From NCBI GenBank assembly GCA_963921825.1, contig OY997592.1, positions 29,181,730 through 29,245,729 on the forward strand: DNA of 64,000 nt, read 5' to 3'. Positions 30,923 through 42,780 of the stretch are shown here, one piece after another (the stretch's first letter is position 1; every line of letters begins with the position of its first letter). A program made the position numbers and the translations under genes. The notes beneath the pieces were generated by a model that had not been told where the DNA came from, made no database searches, and saw only the letters and a list, made by a program, of their open reading frames with translations. The stretch comes from Erodium maritimum. Its lineage: Eukaryota; Streptophyta; Magnoliopsida; Geraniales; Geraniaceae.

Positions 30923-32714
30923 TGTTAGTCTTAGTGCCCGTAGTTCAATCCTAAATGTCCAAATGTATATATCATCGTTAGCAATAAAATTAAAGCGGCT
31001 TTATATTACTTATGTGTTGGAGTAATATATCGATGTGTGCTCTGATCTATGCCCACCATGCGAATAGAACCATAGATCGAGATAGATCACACTCGATGGG
31101 TCCCTAGTCAACAAAGCTTCACTAGAAGCGACTAGTATGAAAGATGGCTCTTTATGGCTTACGTTCTGTTAGTCATTGGAATGGGATTCCGGAGTCTGAT
31201 CATAGATATCATGTGGGACATGATATTGGACGACCCGCCCTGAATATGTGCCATAGATTAAGTCATGAACATATTCAGTGTCGTAGCTTGTCATGTATCC
31301 TTAGACCAAGGAGTCTTTGTGATCGATATGTAGTCAACAACTGAGTTTGACCTGAGCCTAACGTTGTCCGTAACAGGGCTTCCATAACGGCCAGGATTGG
31401 CTTGGGGACGGGCTACATGAGTGACACGAAAGACGGCTAAGGGATTTATCCCTCATACTGAGGTATGAGAAAGATATCGGTTCTCGGCCGCTTGATCGAG
31501 AGTGACTGAAAGAATAGCATGGCCATGCACATGATACTGGGTATCATATCTTTAGTCATCTCACATATAAGGAACATTAATTGAGAATAATAAGGATGAC
31601 GGCTCTATGCCTTATCTCAATCAGGATATCGGAGATAAAAGGATAATGACAGGGATGACGGAAAGGTTAGAATCGACAGGGTCGATTCGTTATGCAGTGT
31701 CAGGCAATACTAAAGTCTCGTTAGTTGCCACTTAAATAGGATCAAGTAAAATGGGATTTTACGTTGATCTATTGACATGCATAAACCTAAGGGTCACACC
31801 GGAGGATGAAACTCATTGACACATTTATGGAGAATGGCCAAAAGGGAGTTGTCTCGGGACATGACCAAAACTGGGTTTTGGGTCATGTGCCCGTAAGTGA
31901 ATAGGACTTTACGGATCGAGACAAGGCTTGGAGTCTTGGGATTGATCGCGTCGGATAATGTTGGACATTTCCGGTATGGAAGGCATGGAGGCGATGAGCG
32001 AATCACGGGACCTCGTTGGAAATGGCCACGGGCCATGTTCCAAGAGGCCCATGAAAGGCCCATGCAACCAAGGCCCATGGAACTAATTAATCAAGTCTTG
32101 ATTAATTAGTACTAAGTAAGCAAGACAAGGATTAAGGTGTTGGTGATTCACCACCTAACCCAATCTTGTCTTGCCATACTTTGTCCTATTTACACCTTAC
32201 TATACACCATACTTGTCCCATGCCTTTAGTTGGACAAGTAGGTGTTGGTGATTCACCACCTAACCCAATCATGTCTTGCCATACTTTGTCCTATTTACAC
32301 CTTAGTATACACCATACTTGTCCCATTCCTTTAGTTGGACAAGTATGGGTTTTGTTATGTTTAAGTCATCTTTTTTCAACATAACAAAGACAAGACAAGA
32401 ATAGGAAACACATTTTCTCTCCCTCTTCCATGGCCATTTCGGGTTTGGCTAGTTTCCTCCTCCATTTTTGTGTTCTTGAGTCCTCAAAGAGAAGAACTAC
32501 GTGGCTTTGATTCCCATGTGGATACGTAGGCGTCTTGGAGACTCAAGCCAATCATTCATTAACCGGTGTTCTTGTTTTGGTAAGAGATAATGCTGAATTT
32601 TTCTCTTGTGAATCCATTCTTTGTTAGTTGTTTCATGGTTTTAATCGTCTCTTGGTTTTTATTGATTTTCCGCTGAGAGTTGGTTCATCTCCAACCCTAC
32701 CTCGAGACCCAACA
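30923..32714 (+). repeat. 5' LTR of copy B (1792 bp)
   Basis: Longer than the other LTRs because of a 105-bp tandem duplication: units at 32136-32240 and 32241-32345, starting GGTGTTGGTGATTCACC. The 3' LTR lacks it. Otherwise it matches the family consensus, including the 27-bp palindrome (about 32087-32113). Confidence 0.92.
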
Positions 32715-32715
32715 G

Positions 32716-32727
32716 TGGTATCAGAGC
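32716..32727 (+). promoter_or_regulatory. PBS of copy B
   Basis: TGGTATCAGAGC, perfect initiator-Met type, one base after the LTR. The leader 32728-34272 follows, homologous to that of copy A, and holds nothing else I can support. Confidence 0.9.
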
Positions 32728-34272
32728 AGTGCTACCTTCGGGATTCACAAGACGGTGTTCAAAGTTTCGGTTTTGCTTGAAAGTTTCGTTTTTTGGCATG
32801 TTGTTTTGCTAAATTGTTTGATAACATGTTTTAAATTCTTGTTCATGGATTTAATGCATGTAAAATGAATTTTTGAAAATGATTTCAAATCTGGAAATTT
32901 TGAATTTTTTTTTGATTTTTCGGGTCTCGGGAGCGGGACTCTCGGGGAGCCGAAACCGGGACCGAACGGGGCTCCGTTGGACATAGCTAGGCCAAGCATG
33001 ACCATTGGATGGTTGATATGCCAAGGCTAAACCGTTTTTTTAGTTATGACGAGTTTGGAACCGTCATGACGAACTCGAAGATCAAATGTTCAAAAGTTTC
33101 ATTTTTGAACGGTTTCGATAAACCGAGCATCAAAATTTTTCGAAACTTGGCTATTAATTAAAACCGGAAAATCACATGATGTTTGATAACATGCTTGTTT
33201 GATAACACGATGTGTGATGTGATGTTGGCATGGTGTACATAATAGCCCCGAGCTCAATTTAATTATTTATCGCTTTTCACGGCCTGCGAGCCGTTGGTGT
33301 TAGCGTGTAATTATTCTTTCAAGGTGTGGTTGTCGAACCACTTGTTTGTAATATTTATTTATTCCCGACCTGCGAGTCGTGTATTAAATTGTAATATTTT
33401 ACTCAAAACGAAGAAAGGGCGAAAAGGTCATTTGGTGGCTTTTCGGGTGTTGGCATCGACTTTGAGTCGGTGGAGCTCAAGAAGCTAGTGGGAGTTAGTT
33501 TAGGGGGCTATTATGTGCATATTTATCGCTTTATGCTTGGTTTAGTTTATGCATGATTAATTCTATGTTTTTTAGAATTGCATGCTTAACTTTATTTACC
33601 GAGCATATCACCTCACATGCAAAGATAAAATTGGAATTTTAATCCTTGTGTGTGAACCCTTAGAACCGTCATTGCATTGGATGTAGTTGACGGGTTCAAA
33701 GGAAGAATTACATTGGATGTAATTTGAGGCATCATTGCATTTGGAATGTAGTTGATGTGCTCATCGTATCTAGGATGTGCCAAAGTTTTGAACACAACTG
33801 GAAAAGTAAAAGCGGGTCATGTCCGATACCTCCCAATCATCAACACCTTACTACCTCCCCGTCCTATGGGTGTCGTGCGCATTAGCGGAGCATCCATGGG
33901 AAAGCGGGGTAGTAGGTTTGGACGACATATGTGGGTGTCGTGCGCATTAGCGGAGCACCTACATAGTGACGGGCCATAGTTGAAAATTGGTGGACCCGAC
34001 TACAATTCTCAGCCTGAGGTTGAGCTAGGGTAACAGATAGGGTAAGCCGTGTACATAAGTGCATACCCTAGCCAAGAGTCACATTGGATGTGATTGGATG
34101 GAGTCCTACCTACATAGCTCGATTAAGTGGTGAGCATTAGTTCAGCTTAATCGAGTGAATCAAGGATCTTGGTTTCAGATTCTAAAGGTTTAGAATTTAT
34201 TGTTGGTGTTTAAGCTTGATCTTCATAAAATTTATTCAGTTTACTGATTGAATTTTATCTGTTGTAGATCAA

Positions 34273-34506
34273 ATGGCAAATTCAGCGAACATTAATAGTT
34301 TGTCATTAAAAACCATTCTTGACAGGGTCAAGCTAAATGGGACAAACTATTTGGACTGGTACAGAATTTTGAGGATAGTCCTCAAGTCTGAACGCAAAGA
34401 ATATGTCCTTGACAAGGCTGTCTCTAAGACCATATCAGAGTTACGTGAAGTGTCATTAACTGCTGAGAAGAATATCTCAGGGATCTGGGATCCAAGGATA
34501 TTCTGA
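34273..34506 (+). pseudogene. copia Gag N-terminal fragment (copy B)
   Basis: 77 codons, differing from copy A at two or three residues, with the same TGA (34504-34506). A nucleocapsid-type knuckle CFYCQQPGHWNRDY follows at 34585. It keeps Cys-Cys-His, but the fourth ligand is Tyr. Copy A has the same Tyr plus extra damage. Confidence 0.8.
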
Positions 34507-34642
34507 TGGTCAACAAGGGAATTGGAAGTGGCAAGGGCTGGGCCCATGCGCACTTGGCAGGAAAGATGAGACACCTGAGAATGTCTGCTTCTACTGCCAA
34601 CAGCCTGGTCATTGGAACCGGGATTACAGGAAGTTCACGGCT

Positions 34643-34786
34643 GATCTGAAGAAGGGCAGTGGGACTGCGCCTTCATCAAATAGCGTGGATGATCTGAAGA
34701 AGGGCAGTAGGACTGCGCCTTCATCAGGAAACCTGGATGATCTAAGGAAGGGTGGTGGGACCGTGCCTTCATTCGGTATTAACTCT
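34643..34786 (+). repeat. 48-bp tandem repeat (3 units), copy B
   Basis: Units at 34643, 34691 and 34739. Same period and sequence type as 6115-6258 in copy A. Confidence 0.85.
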
Positions 34787-34789
34787 ATA

Positions 34790-36137
34790 GAGCTACATCT
34801 CTCTACTTCCAAAGATTCATGGGTATTAGATACCATGACTGAATCTCACACATGCACTAATATATGGTGGCTGAAAGTATGAGAGATTTGGAAAGCACAA
34901 AATGGACCTCAGAGTTGTGGCAACTGCTGTAGGATCCATGAGTCTTGCTTTGCCAAGAGGCCTTGTCTTAGTATTGTATAATGTATATTGCATACCTACT
35001 TTTAGTAGGAATATTATATCTGTATCCGTGTTTGACAAGGAAGGATATAATGTTAATATTGGAAATGGAGTTTTCAATGTTCTATGCAATGATATGTTTT
35101 ATACCAGTACTGACATGGTTGGAGGATTGTACATATTAGATATGGGTAACAATGCCTCAAGTTCTATATATTCCGTTAATACCAAGAGGTCTAAATCCAA
35201 CGATTTAAACCTAACTCTGTTATGGTACTGTCATTTGGGTCGCATAAACAAGAAGCGCCTATCAGCACTTCAGAAGTGCGGGCTTTCAGGTTCATTCGAA
35301 TTCCATTCGATCGATAGGTGTAAGGTTTGTTTGATGGGAAAAATGACTAAAGTGCCCTTTATTGATCGCGATGAAAGGGCGGGTGAATTATTGGCGCTGA
35401 TACACTCGAATGTGTGTAGGCCAATAAGTTCACTTGCCAGGAGGGGTTTTAGCTACTTTATCACATTTACTGATGATTACAGTAAATATGGTTATGTCTA
35501 TTCGGTGAGACATAAGTCTGAAGCTTTTGATAAATTCAAAGAGTTTAAGACTATAGTAGAAAACCAGCTCGACAAAGGTATTAAGGCACTTCGATTGGAT
35601 CGAGGTGGACTATACTTGACCACAGAGTTATTAGATCATCTAAAAGAGAATGGGATCCTTTTGGAATGGACTCCTCCTGGGACACTGTAGATGAAAGGTG
35701 TAGCCAAACGGAGAAATCGGACATTGTTAGACAATGATCCGTTCCATTATTAGTTGGACTGAACTCCCAATCTCTTTCTGGGATTATGCTCTAGAGACGA
35801 CCGCATTCATAGTGAATCGGGCTTCGACGAAGGGTGTGGAAGGGATACTATTTTTAAATGGTATGGGATGATGCCCGCTTTGTCCTTCCTAAAGATTTGT
35901 GGTTGCGAGGCTTATGTGAAACATTTGGTTTCGACTAAGCTCGAACCAAGATCTGAGATATGCACCTTCGTGTGGTATCCCAAAGCAACAAGGGGATACT
36001 ACTTCTACAATCCTAGTGAGAACATGGTGTTCGTCGCATGGGGTGGGGTCTTTATGGAAAAGGAGTTTTGTTTCCAAAGACGTCATTGGGAGGACTGTGC
36101 ATCTCGAAGAAATTCAGGATGGTACAGATCTGTCTAA
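34790..36137 (+). pseudogene. copia protease, pre-integrase and integrase remnants (copy B)
   Basis: Protease WVLDT with ATG (Met, 34835-34837) in place of the DTG glycine. 34902-35690 is a continuous 262-codon frame: gag-pre-integrase (WYCHLGRINKKRLSAL), the CLMGKM segment, and the integrase core with TFTDDYSKYGYV and LRLDRGG. It ends at the same TAG (35688-35690) as copy A. The Glu position is again Lys (35706-35708). The integrase C-terminal piece is at 35868-36137. This copy preserves the frame better than copy A, which lost 1 nt near 6800. Confidence 0.85.
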
Positions 36138-36225
36138 ACCAATTGCCAACCCAGTAGAAAGGAGCCAAAGATTGTCGTAGAGTAAGAACCAATTCCTGTT
36201 ACAATTCCGGAAGGTCCAAGGCGAT

Positions 36226-37125
36226 TTGAAAGGATCAATCTTCCACCTCCAATATATGGTATCCGGAGGTGACAATGAAGTCATGGTGGATCACGATGAT
36301 CCAGCCACCTTTCAAGAAGTCGTGGATTGGCCCGACTCCGAGTTATGGCTGGGAGCCATGAGGGAGGAAATGCAATCCATGTCGGACAACCGAGTCTGGG
36401 AACCGGTTGATCCCATCAATGGTGTGAGGACCATCGGATGCAAATGGATCTTCAAGGTGAAGATGGACATGGACGGCAACCCTCTGACCTACAAAGCTCA
36501 ATTGGTGGCGAAAAGTTATAGGCATGGATTGACTATGAGGAAACCTTCTCCTTAGTGGCTATGGTCAAAATCGATCCAAATTCTTCTTGACATAACTGCG
36601 TATTATAATTACGAGATATGACAAGTGGATGTCAAAACCGATTTCCTAAATGGAAATTTGACTGAGTAGGTTTGTATGTCTCGGCCCAAAGGTTTTGACG
36701 ATCCGAAGAATAAAGGAAAGATTTATAAGTTGTTGAAATCCATTTATGGATTGAAACGAACTTCTCGGAGTTGGATCCTTCGTTTTGATGAAGCTGTAAT
36801 TGGATTTGGCTTAATCAAGAACGAGGATGAATATTGCGTTTATAAGAAGGCTAGTGGGAGCAAGATTACCTTTCTGGTTCTCATTGAAAACGACATCCCA
36901 ACCTTGCACGAGACTAAAGCTTGGTTGAGGAAGTGTTTTTCAATAAAGGACTTAGGCGATGCTTCTTATATCTTAAGGATTAAGATATGTAGAGATCGCA
37001 CCAAGAGGGTCTTGGATTTAAGTCAGGGAACCTATGTGAACAAGGCATTGAGTAGGTTCTTAATGCTCGATTCAAAGAAAGGACTCTTACCCACTAGTCA
37101 TGGCATTCATCTCAGCAAGACTTAG
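36226..37125 (+). pseudogene. copia reverse transcriptase lacking YVDD (copy B)
   Basis: Same architecture as copy A: N-terminal RT block to 36555, out-of-phase patch, then 36676-37125 with KSIYGLKRTSRSWILRFDEA, TFLVLIENDIP and DLGDASYILRIKI. The YVDD segment is missing at about 36875-36890, at the same junction as in copy A. An additional stop is seen near 36619 and another near 36668. Confidence 0.85.
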
Positions 37126-37317
37126 TGTCCTAAGACACCTGATGAGCTGAAAAGGATGATGAAAATCCTATGCGCCTGGGGGCAGGATCGATCATATATG
37201 CCATGACATGTATGAGACCAGACGTCTCGTAAGCCTTATGTTGTACCAGTAGACATCATTCTAACCCGTTGGAAAGATGATGCTGAACTAGTCGTCGAAG
37301 GATGAGTAGACGCTAGT

Positions 37318-37780
37318 TTTCCAAGACAAATCCAGATGACTTTAGAAGTCAATCAGGATATGTGTTTATGCTGAATGGCAGAGCTTTAGCTGGGACAGCG
37401 TAAAGCAAGATATCATTGCCGAATCTACGACAGAGGCCAAGTACATGGATGCTGCAGAGGCAGCTAAGGAGGCTATGTGGATTTGGAAATTCATGGCAGG
37501 GCTGGGTGTAATTAAAAACCCATCCAGCCCGGTGAATCCATCTTGCGACAACACAAGGGCCATTGCGCAAGCTAAAAGCCTAGATCGTATAACAAATCCA
37601 AACATGTACTGCGGCGTATCCACCTCATCAGATAAATACTGAACTGAGGTGAAGTGAAGATAACCGATATTGCAACAGATGATAACATAGCCAACCCTTT
37701 GACTAAGGCAGTGTCACTGCCTGAACATGTTAGACATGTAAAGTCGATGGGGACATATTGGAGTTTAGATTGGAACTAGG
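37318..37780 (+). pseudogene. copia RNase H remnant (copy B)
   Basis: SQSGYVFMLNG, TTEAKYMDAAEAAKEAMWIWKF, CDNTRAIAQAK and DDNIANPLTKAVSLPEHV are visible in changing frames. This is the same 3' pol landmark set as copy A. Confidence 0.8.
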
Positions 37781-37793
37781 GCAAGTGGGAGAT

Positions 37794-39481
37794 TGTTAGT
37801 GTTAGTGCCCGTAGTTCAATCCTAAATGTCCAAATGTATATATCATCGTTAGCAATAAAATTAAAGCGGCTTTATATTACTTATGTGTTGGAGTAATATA
37901 TCTATGTGTGCTCTGATCTATGCCCACCATGCGAATAGAACCATAGATCGAGATAGATCACACTCGATGGGTCCCTAGTCAACAAAGCTTCACTAGAAGC
38001 GACTAGTATGAAAGATGGCTCTTTATGGCTTACGTTCTATTAGTCATTGGAATGGGAATCCGGAGTCTGATCATAGATATCATGTGGGACATGATATTGG
38101 ACGACCCGCCCTGAATATGTGCCATAGATTAAGTCATGAACATATTCAGTGTCGTAGCTTGTCATGTATCCTTAGACCAAGGAGTCTTTGTGATCGATAT
38201 GTAGTCAACAACTGAGTTTGACCTGAGTCTAACGTTGTCCGTAACAGGGCTTATATAACGGCCAGGATTGGCTTGGGGACGGGCTACATGAGTGACACGA
38301 AAGACGGCTAAGGGATTTATCCCTCATACTGAGGTATGAGAAAGATATTGGTTCTCGGCCGCTTGATCGAGAGTGACTGAAAGAATAGCATGGCCATGCA
38401 CATGATACTGGGTATCATATCTTTAGTCATCTCACATATCAAGGAACATTAATTGAGAATAATAAGGATGACGGCTCTATGCCTTATCTCAATCAGGATA
38501 TCGGAGATAAAAGGATAATGACAAGGACGACGGAAAGGTTAGAATCGACATGGTCGATTCGTTATGGAGTGTCAGGCAATACTAAAGTCTCGTTAGTTGC
38601 CACTTAAATATGATCAAGTAAAATGGTATTTTACGTTGATCTATTGACATGCATAAACCTAAGGGTCACACCGGAGGATGAAACTCATTGACACATTTAT
38701 GGAGAATGGCCAAAAGGGAGTTGTCTCGGGACATGACCAAAACTGGGTTTTGGGTCATGTGCCTGTAAGTGAATAGGACTTTACGGATCGAGACAAGGCT
38801 TGGAGTCTTGGGATTGATCGCGTCGGATAATGTTGGACATTTCCGGTATGGAAGGTTTGGAGGCGATGAGCGAATCACGGGACCTCGTTGGAAATGGCCA
38901 CGGGCCATGTTCCAAGAGGCCCATGAAAGGCCCATGCAACCAAGGCCCATGGAACTAATTAATCAAGTCTTGATTAATTAGTACTAAGCAAGCAAGACAA
39001 GGATTATGGTGTTGGTGATTCACCACCTAACCCAATCTTGTCTTGCCATACTTTGTCCTATTTACACCTTACTTGACACCATACTTGTCCCATGCCTTTA
39101 GTTGGACAAGTATGGGTTTTGTTATGTTTAAGTCATCTTTTTTCAACATAACAAACACAAGACAAGAATAGGAAACACATTTTCTCTCCCTCTTCCATGG
39201 CCATTTCGGGTTTGGCTAGTTTCCTCCTCCATTTTTGTGTTCTTGAGTCCTCAAAGAGAAGAACTACGTGGCTTTGATTCCCATGTGGATACGTAGGCGT
39301 CTTGGAGACTCAAGCCAATCATTCGTTAACCGGTGTTCTTGTTTTGGTAAGAGATAGTGCTGAATTTTTCTCTTGTGAATCCATTCTTTGTTAGTTGTTT
39401 CATGGTTTTAATCGTCTCTTGGTTTTTATTGATTTTCCGCTGCGAGTTGGTTCATCTCCAACCCTACCTCGAGACCCAACA
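37794..39481 (+). repeat. 3' LTR of copy B (1688 bp)
   Basis: Preceded by PPT AAGTGGGAGA (37783-37792), starts TGTTAGTG, ends GACCCAACA, followed by TSD TCACC. No 105-bp duplication. Confidence 0.93.
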
Positions 39482-40705
39482 TCACCAACACCTTAATCCT
39501 TGTCTTGCTTACTTAGTATTAATTAATCAAGACTTGATTAATTAGTTCCATGGGCCTTGGTTGCATGGGCCTTTCATGGGCCTCTTGGAACATGGACCGT
39601 GGCCATTTCCAACAAGGTCCCGTCATTCGCTCATCGCCTCCAAGCCTTCCATACCAGAAATGTCCAACATTATCCGACGCGATCAATCCCAAAACTCCAA
39701 GCCTTGTCTTGATCCACAAAGTCCTATTCACTTACGGTCACATGAACCAAAACCCAGTTTTGGTCATGTCCGGAGACAACTCCCTTTTGGCCATTCTCCA
39801 TAAATGTGTCAATGAGTTTCACCCTCCGGTGTGACCCTAAGGTTTATGCATGTCAATTGATCAAAGTAAAATCCAATTTTACTTGATCCTATTTAAGTGG
39901 CAACTAGTGAGACTTTAGTATTGCCTGACACTGCATAACGAATCGACTCTGTTGATTCTAACATTTCAGTCGTCCCTGTCACTATCCTTTTATCTCCGAT
40001 ATCCTGATTGAGATAAGGCGTAGAGCCGTCATCCTTATTATTCTCAATCACTATTCCTTGATATGTTAGATGACTGAATATATTATACCCAGTATCATGT
40101 GCATGTCCATGATATTCTTTTAGTCACTCTTGATCAAGCGGCCGATAACCGATATCTTTCCCATACAACAGTATAAGGGATAAATCCCCTAGCCGTCTTT
40201 CGTGTCACTCATGTAGTCCGTCCCCAAGCCAATCCTAGCCATTATGGAAGTCCTGTTACAGACAACATTAGGCTCAGGTCAAACTCAGTTGTTTACTGCA
40301 TAGCGATCATAAAGACTCCTTGGTCTAAGGATACATGACAAGCTACGACAATGAATATGTTCATGACTTGATCTATGGCACATATTCATGTCGGGTCGTC
40401 CAATATCATGTCCCACATGATATCTATGACCATACTCCAGAACCCATTCCAATGACTAACAGAACGTAAGCCATAAAGAGCCATATTTCATACTAGTTGC
40501 TTCTAGTGAAGCTTTGTTGATTAGGGACCCATCGAGTGTGATCTATCTCGATCTATGGTTCTATTCACATTATGGGCATAGATGAGAGCACACATCGATA
40601 TATTACTCCAACACATAAGTAATATAAAGCCGCTTTAATTTTATTGCTAACGATGATACCTACATTTGGACATTTAGAATTGAACTACGAGCACTAAGAC
40701 TAACA

Positions 40706-40932
40706 ATATTAACCGTAAGAATCTTGGTCAACCTAAAACCACTATGAAGCTGGAATGGAGAGTTCAGGGAGATAATCAGCATGCTAACATTGCCTATACC
40801 ACCCTATCTGCATCCACCAAACAAGTCTGGTATTTTGATAGAGGTTCTTCACAACATATGACTGGTACTCGTGAATATCTGAAAAATGTTCGTCCATGTG
40901 TTGTTGGACATGTTACCTTTGGAGATGGAGTT
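40706..40932 (+). pseudogene. Element C, Gag end and protease-adjacent region
   Basis: Continues from 30453. Reads TTLSASTKQVWYFDRGSSQHMTG, where WYFDRGSSQHMTG is the copia protease motif (D-S-G-C/A-S-x-H-M-T) with Arg at the middle position. Then VVGHVTFGDGV, which resumes after the chromovirus at 50309 (RVIGKGQLKFRGINCL). The join at the TSD GAGTT keeps the frame. Confidence 0.8.
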
Positions 40933-42044
40933 TGTAAGAACCGAAAAATTTAAAATTTTGGGACAAACACCTAAATGAACCTAAATTTTACCCCGAGGGT
41001 CATATTTGACTTAAGTTGACCCCAATATCGACCAAAGTGAGTTCTGGGGGACTCAGGGCAACTTTTTGACCAATTTGGGGAAGGTTGACTTTTTGCCAGA
41101 AAAGTCAACTGAGCGACGTTTTGGTCCGTTCGAGGCCCGTTTTGGATCCCAAAAGCTTAGCCGTTGTTACAGCGGTCTTATTTGGGCCGTTACCTTGTAG
41201 CACGTGAAATTTCGTAAATTTTTGGTAAATGGGCCCGTTTAGGCCCGAGACGGCCGAATTTCGCGAATATGACTGAAAAATATCTAAAAGATATTTTTCA
41301 AAAGGGTGGGACCCACTTGCCACTTGTCACACAAGTGATGGTAGTTGGTATTTTTGAACAAAACAAAGGCAAAGATGAGTGGTGTGTTCGGCCAAACGAA
41401 GAGAAAAGGGAGAAGGAGGAGAGAGAAAGAATGGTTGTCGGTAAAGAGCAGAGGGCTGTGGTCCCCGTCAGGTGTGTCGCACCTTCCGGCGCGTGATCAG
41501 TAAAGTGTTGAGGCTTGTGGTTGTAATTTGCGTGACTTTGATCACTTCTGTGTTGTTGTGTTCTTTGAGGTCATCATTACGGTGTCGGGTCTACATTACG
41601 GGCACGGGTGTTTAGATTGGTTGGGGAAAGTAACAATTTTCGTGTGACAGTCGGGTTATTTGAGTTTGGGGATTGTAGTCCCCGGTGTTTTGTTTGTTGT
41701 CGGTATTCCCGGCATTTCTGCTAGTATGCCGTAGTCAGTCTGGTATCCGTGGTGGTGAGCGATCGCTCACCCCTAGCTGCTTTTCCTATAGGTACTGGTC
41801 GTGAGGCGGACTAGGGGAACTATCGAAGCTTGAAGTGCTGGGAGCGGGAGTCCGGGTTTTTGGGAGTTTAGCGACGTACGCTTTGGTTTTTGTCTGCTTG
41901 TTTTGGACTTATTTTTAGTTGTAAAATATTGTTTTGAATAACTTAAGTGGTGATTTTAAGCGGTTTATTAAAATGTTTGAAAATTGTTTTACTGTTTCAC
42001 CGTTCGCGTTCCGGGTCCGGTCTTTCCGAATTCGGGGTGTGACA
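40933..42044 (+). repeat. 5' LTR of the chromovirus, internally deleted
   Basis: Starts TGTAAGAACCG and ends GGGGTGTGACA. Compared with the 3' LTR it lacks about 45 bp near the start and about 1.6 kb in the middle (junction about 41430, inside gagagaaagaa/tggttgtcgg). It keeps the hairpin GGTGAGCG-AT-CGCTCACC (41754-41771) and CTTTTCCTATAG (AG at 41790-41791). Confidence 0.9.
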
Positions 42045-42047
42045 GTT

Positions 42048-42060
42048 TGGTATAAGAGCT
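42048..42060 (+). promoter_or_regulatory. PBS of the chromovirus
   Basis: TGGTATAAGAGCT, one mismatch from the initiator-Met-type PBS, three bases after the LTR. Chromoviruses normally use this primer. Confidence 0.8.
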
Positions 42061-42780
42061 CGAGGTTTCACACCTCGGACTATACGTCAATTAGGCGGGG
42101 AGAGTTGAGTCATTAAAAATCTCATCGTGCGTTGGCTGCGCAAGTCGAAAACCGTGTGTAGACCCGTAGTGACATGAGTCCTGTTTGTTGTTGTGTGTAT
42201 GTGAAGTACTGTTGCTACTGGCATAATGATTGTGTGCTGCAACGTGAAACGTTTTTAAGCTGTCGCGACTCGACTCAGGGGCGCCCCTGTAGTCGAACGT
42301 GACAGTGCTGATATCAAGTGGGTACAATTTAGTTCGGGGACGCCTGGACCGGGTTGTAACTACGTGATGTCAAAAATGATATTTTATGATGAAAAGGAGA
42401 AAATTTTAAAAATCGGTTGGCCCTATGGGCGTGCGTTTTGAAATTGGCTGGCCTTGTGGGCTTGTGATTGAGGTTGGGTGACTTGAAATTGTCTGTGAAT
42501 TGTTGTGCAATTGTGTGTTGATCCTTTGTGATCTTGTGTGCTTTGTGGGCGTTGTTATTGTTGATATTGCGTGGCTTGGTTCATGATTGTGTGGGTTATT
42601 TAAGGTCTCCCGGGTGTGTTCTGGTAATTGAGGTATTGATAGCGTGAGCAGGGTGACGTTTTGGTATCGGGTTTTGAGGTAGACGTAGGTTGTGTGAACG
42701 CTAGTATATTGAGCATGCCGTCGTTGTATAAGTTCACAAACTAAGCAATTGCGCGTCTCCTTGCAGAAGATACCTACTAC

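Larger units (their letters stand above)
30923..39481 (+). mobile_element. Complete but non-autonomous copia element (copy B)
   Basis: LTRs 30923-32714 and 37794-39481, TSD TCACC (30918-30922, 39482-39486), perfect PBS, and PPT AAGTGGGAGA. It is near-identical to copy A throughout, including the disabling lesions. LTR divergence is about 1.5% by eye, excluding a 105-bp duplication. It inserted into an opposite-orientation LTR of its own family, at the TGGTGATTCACCA palindrome. Confidence 0.93.
30454..40705 (-). repeat. Minus-strand solo LTR of the copy-A family, TSD ATATT, split by copy B
   Basis: The LTR is 30454-30922 plus 39482-40705, flanked by ATATT (30449-30453, 40706-40710). Minus-strand ends are TGTTAGTC and GACCCAACA. 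Both sides continue element C's Gag/protease region, proving a simple insertion. No internal region belongs to it, so it is a solo LTR. It is more diverged from the consensus than copies A and B. Confidence 0.92.
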
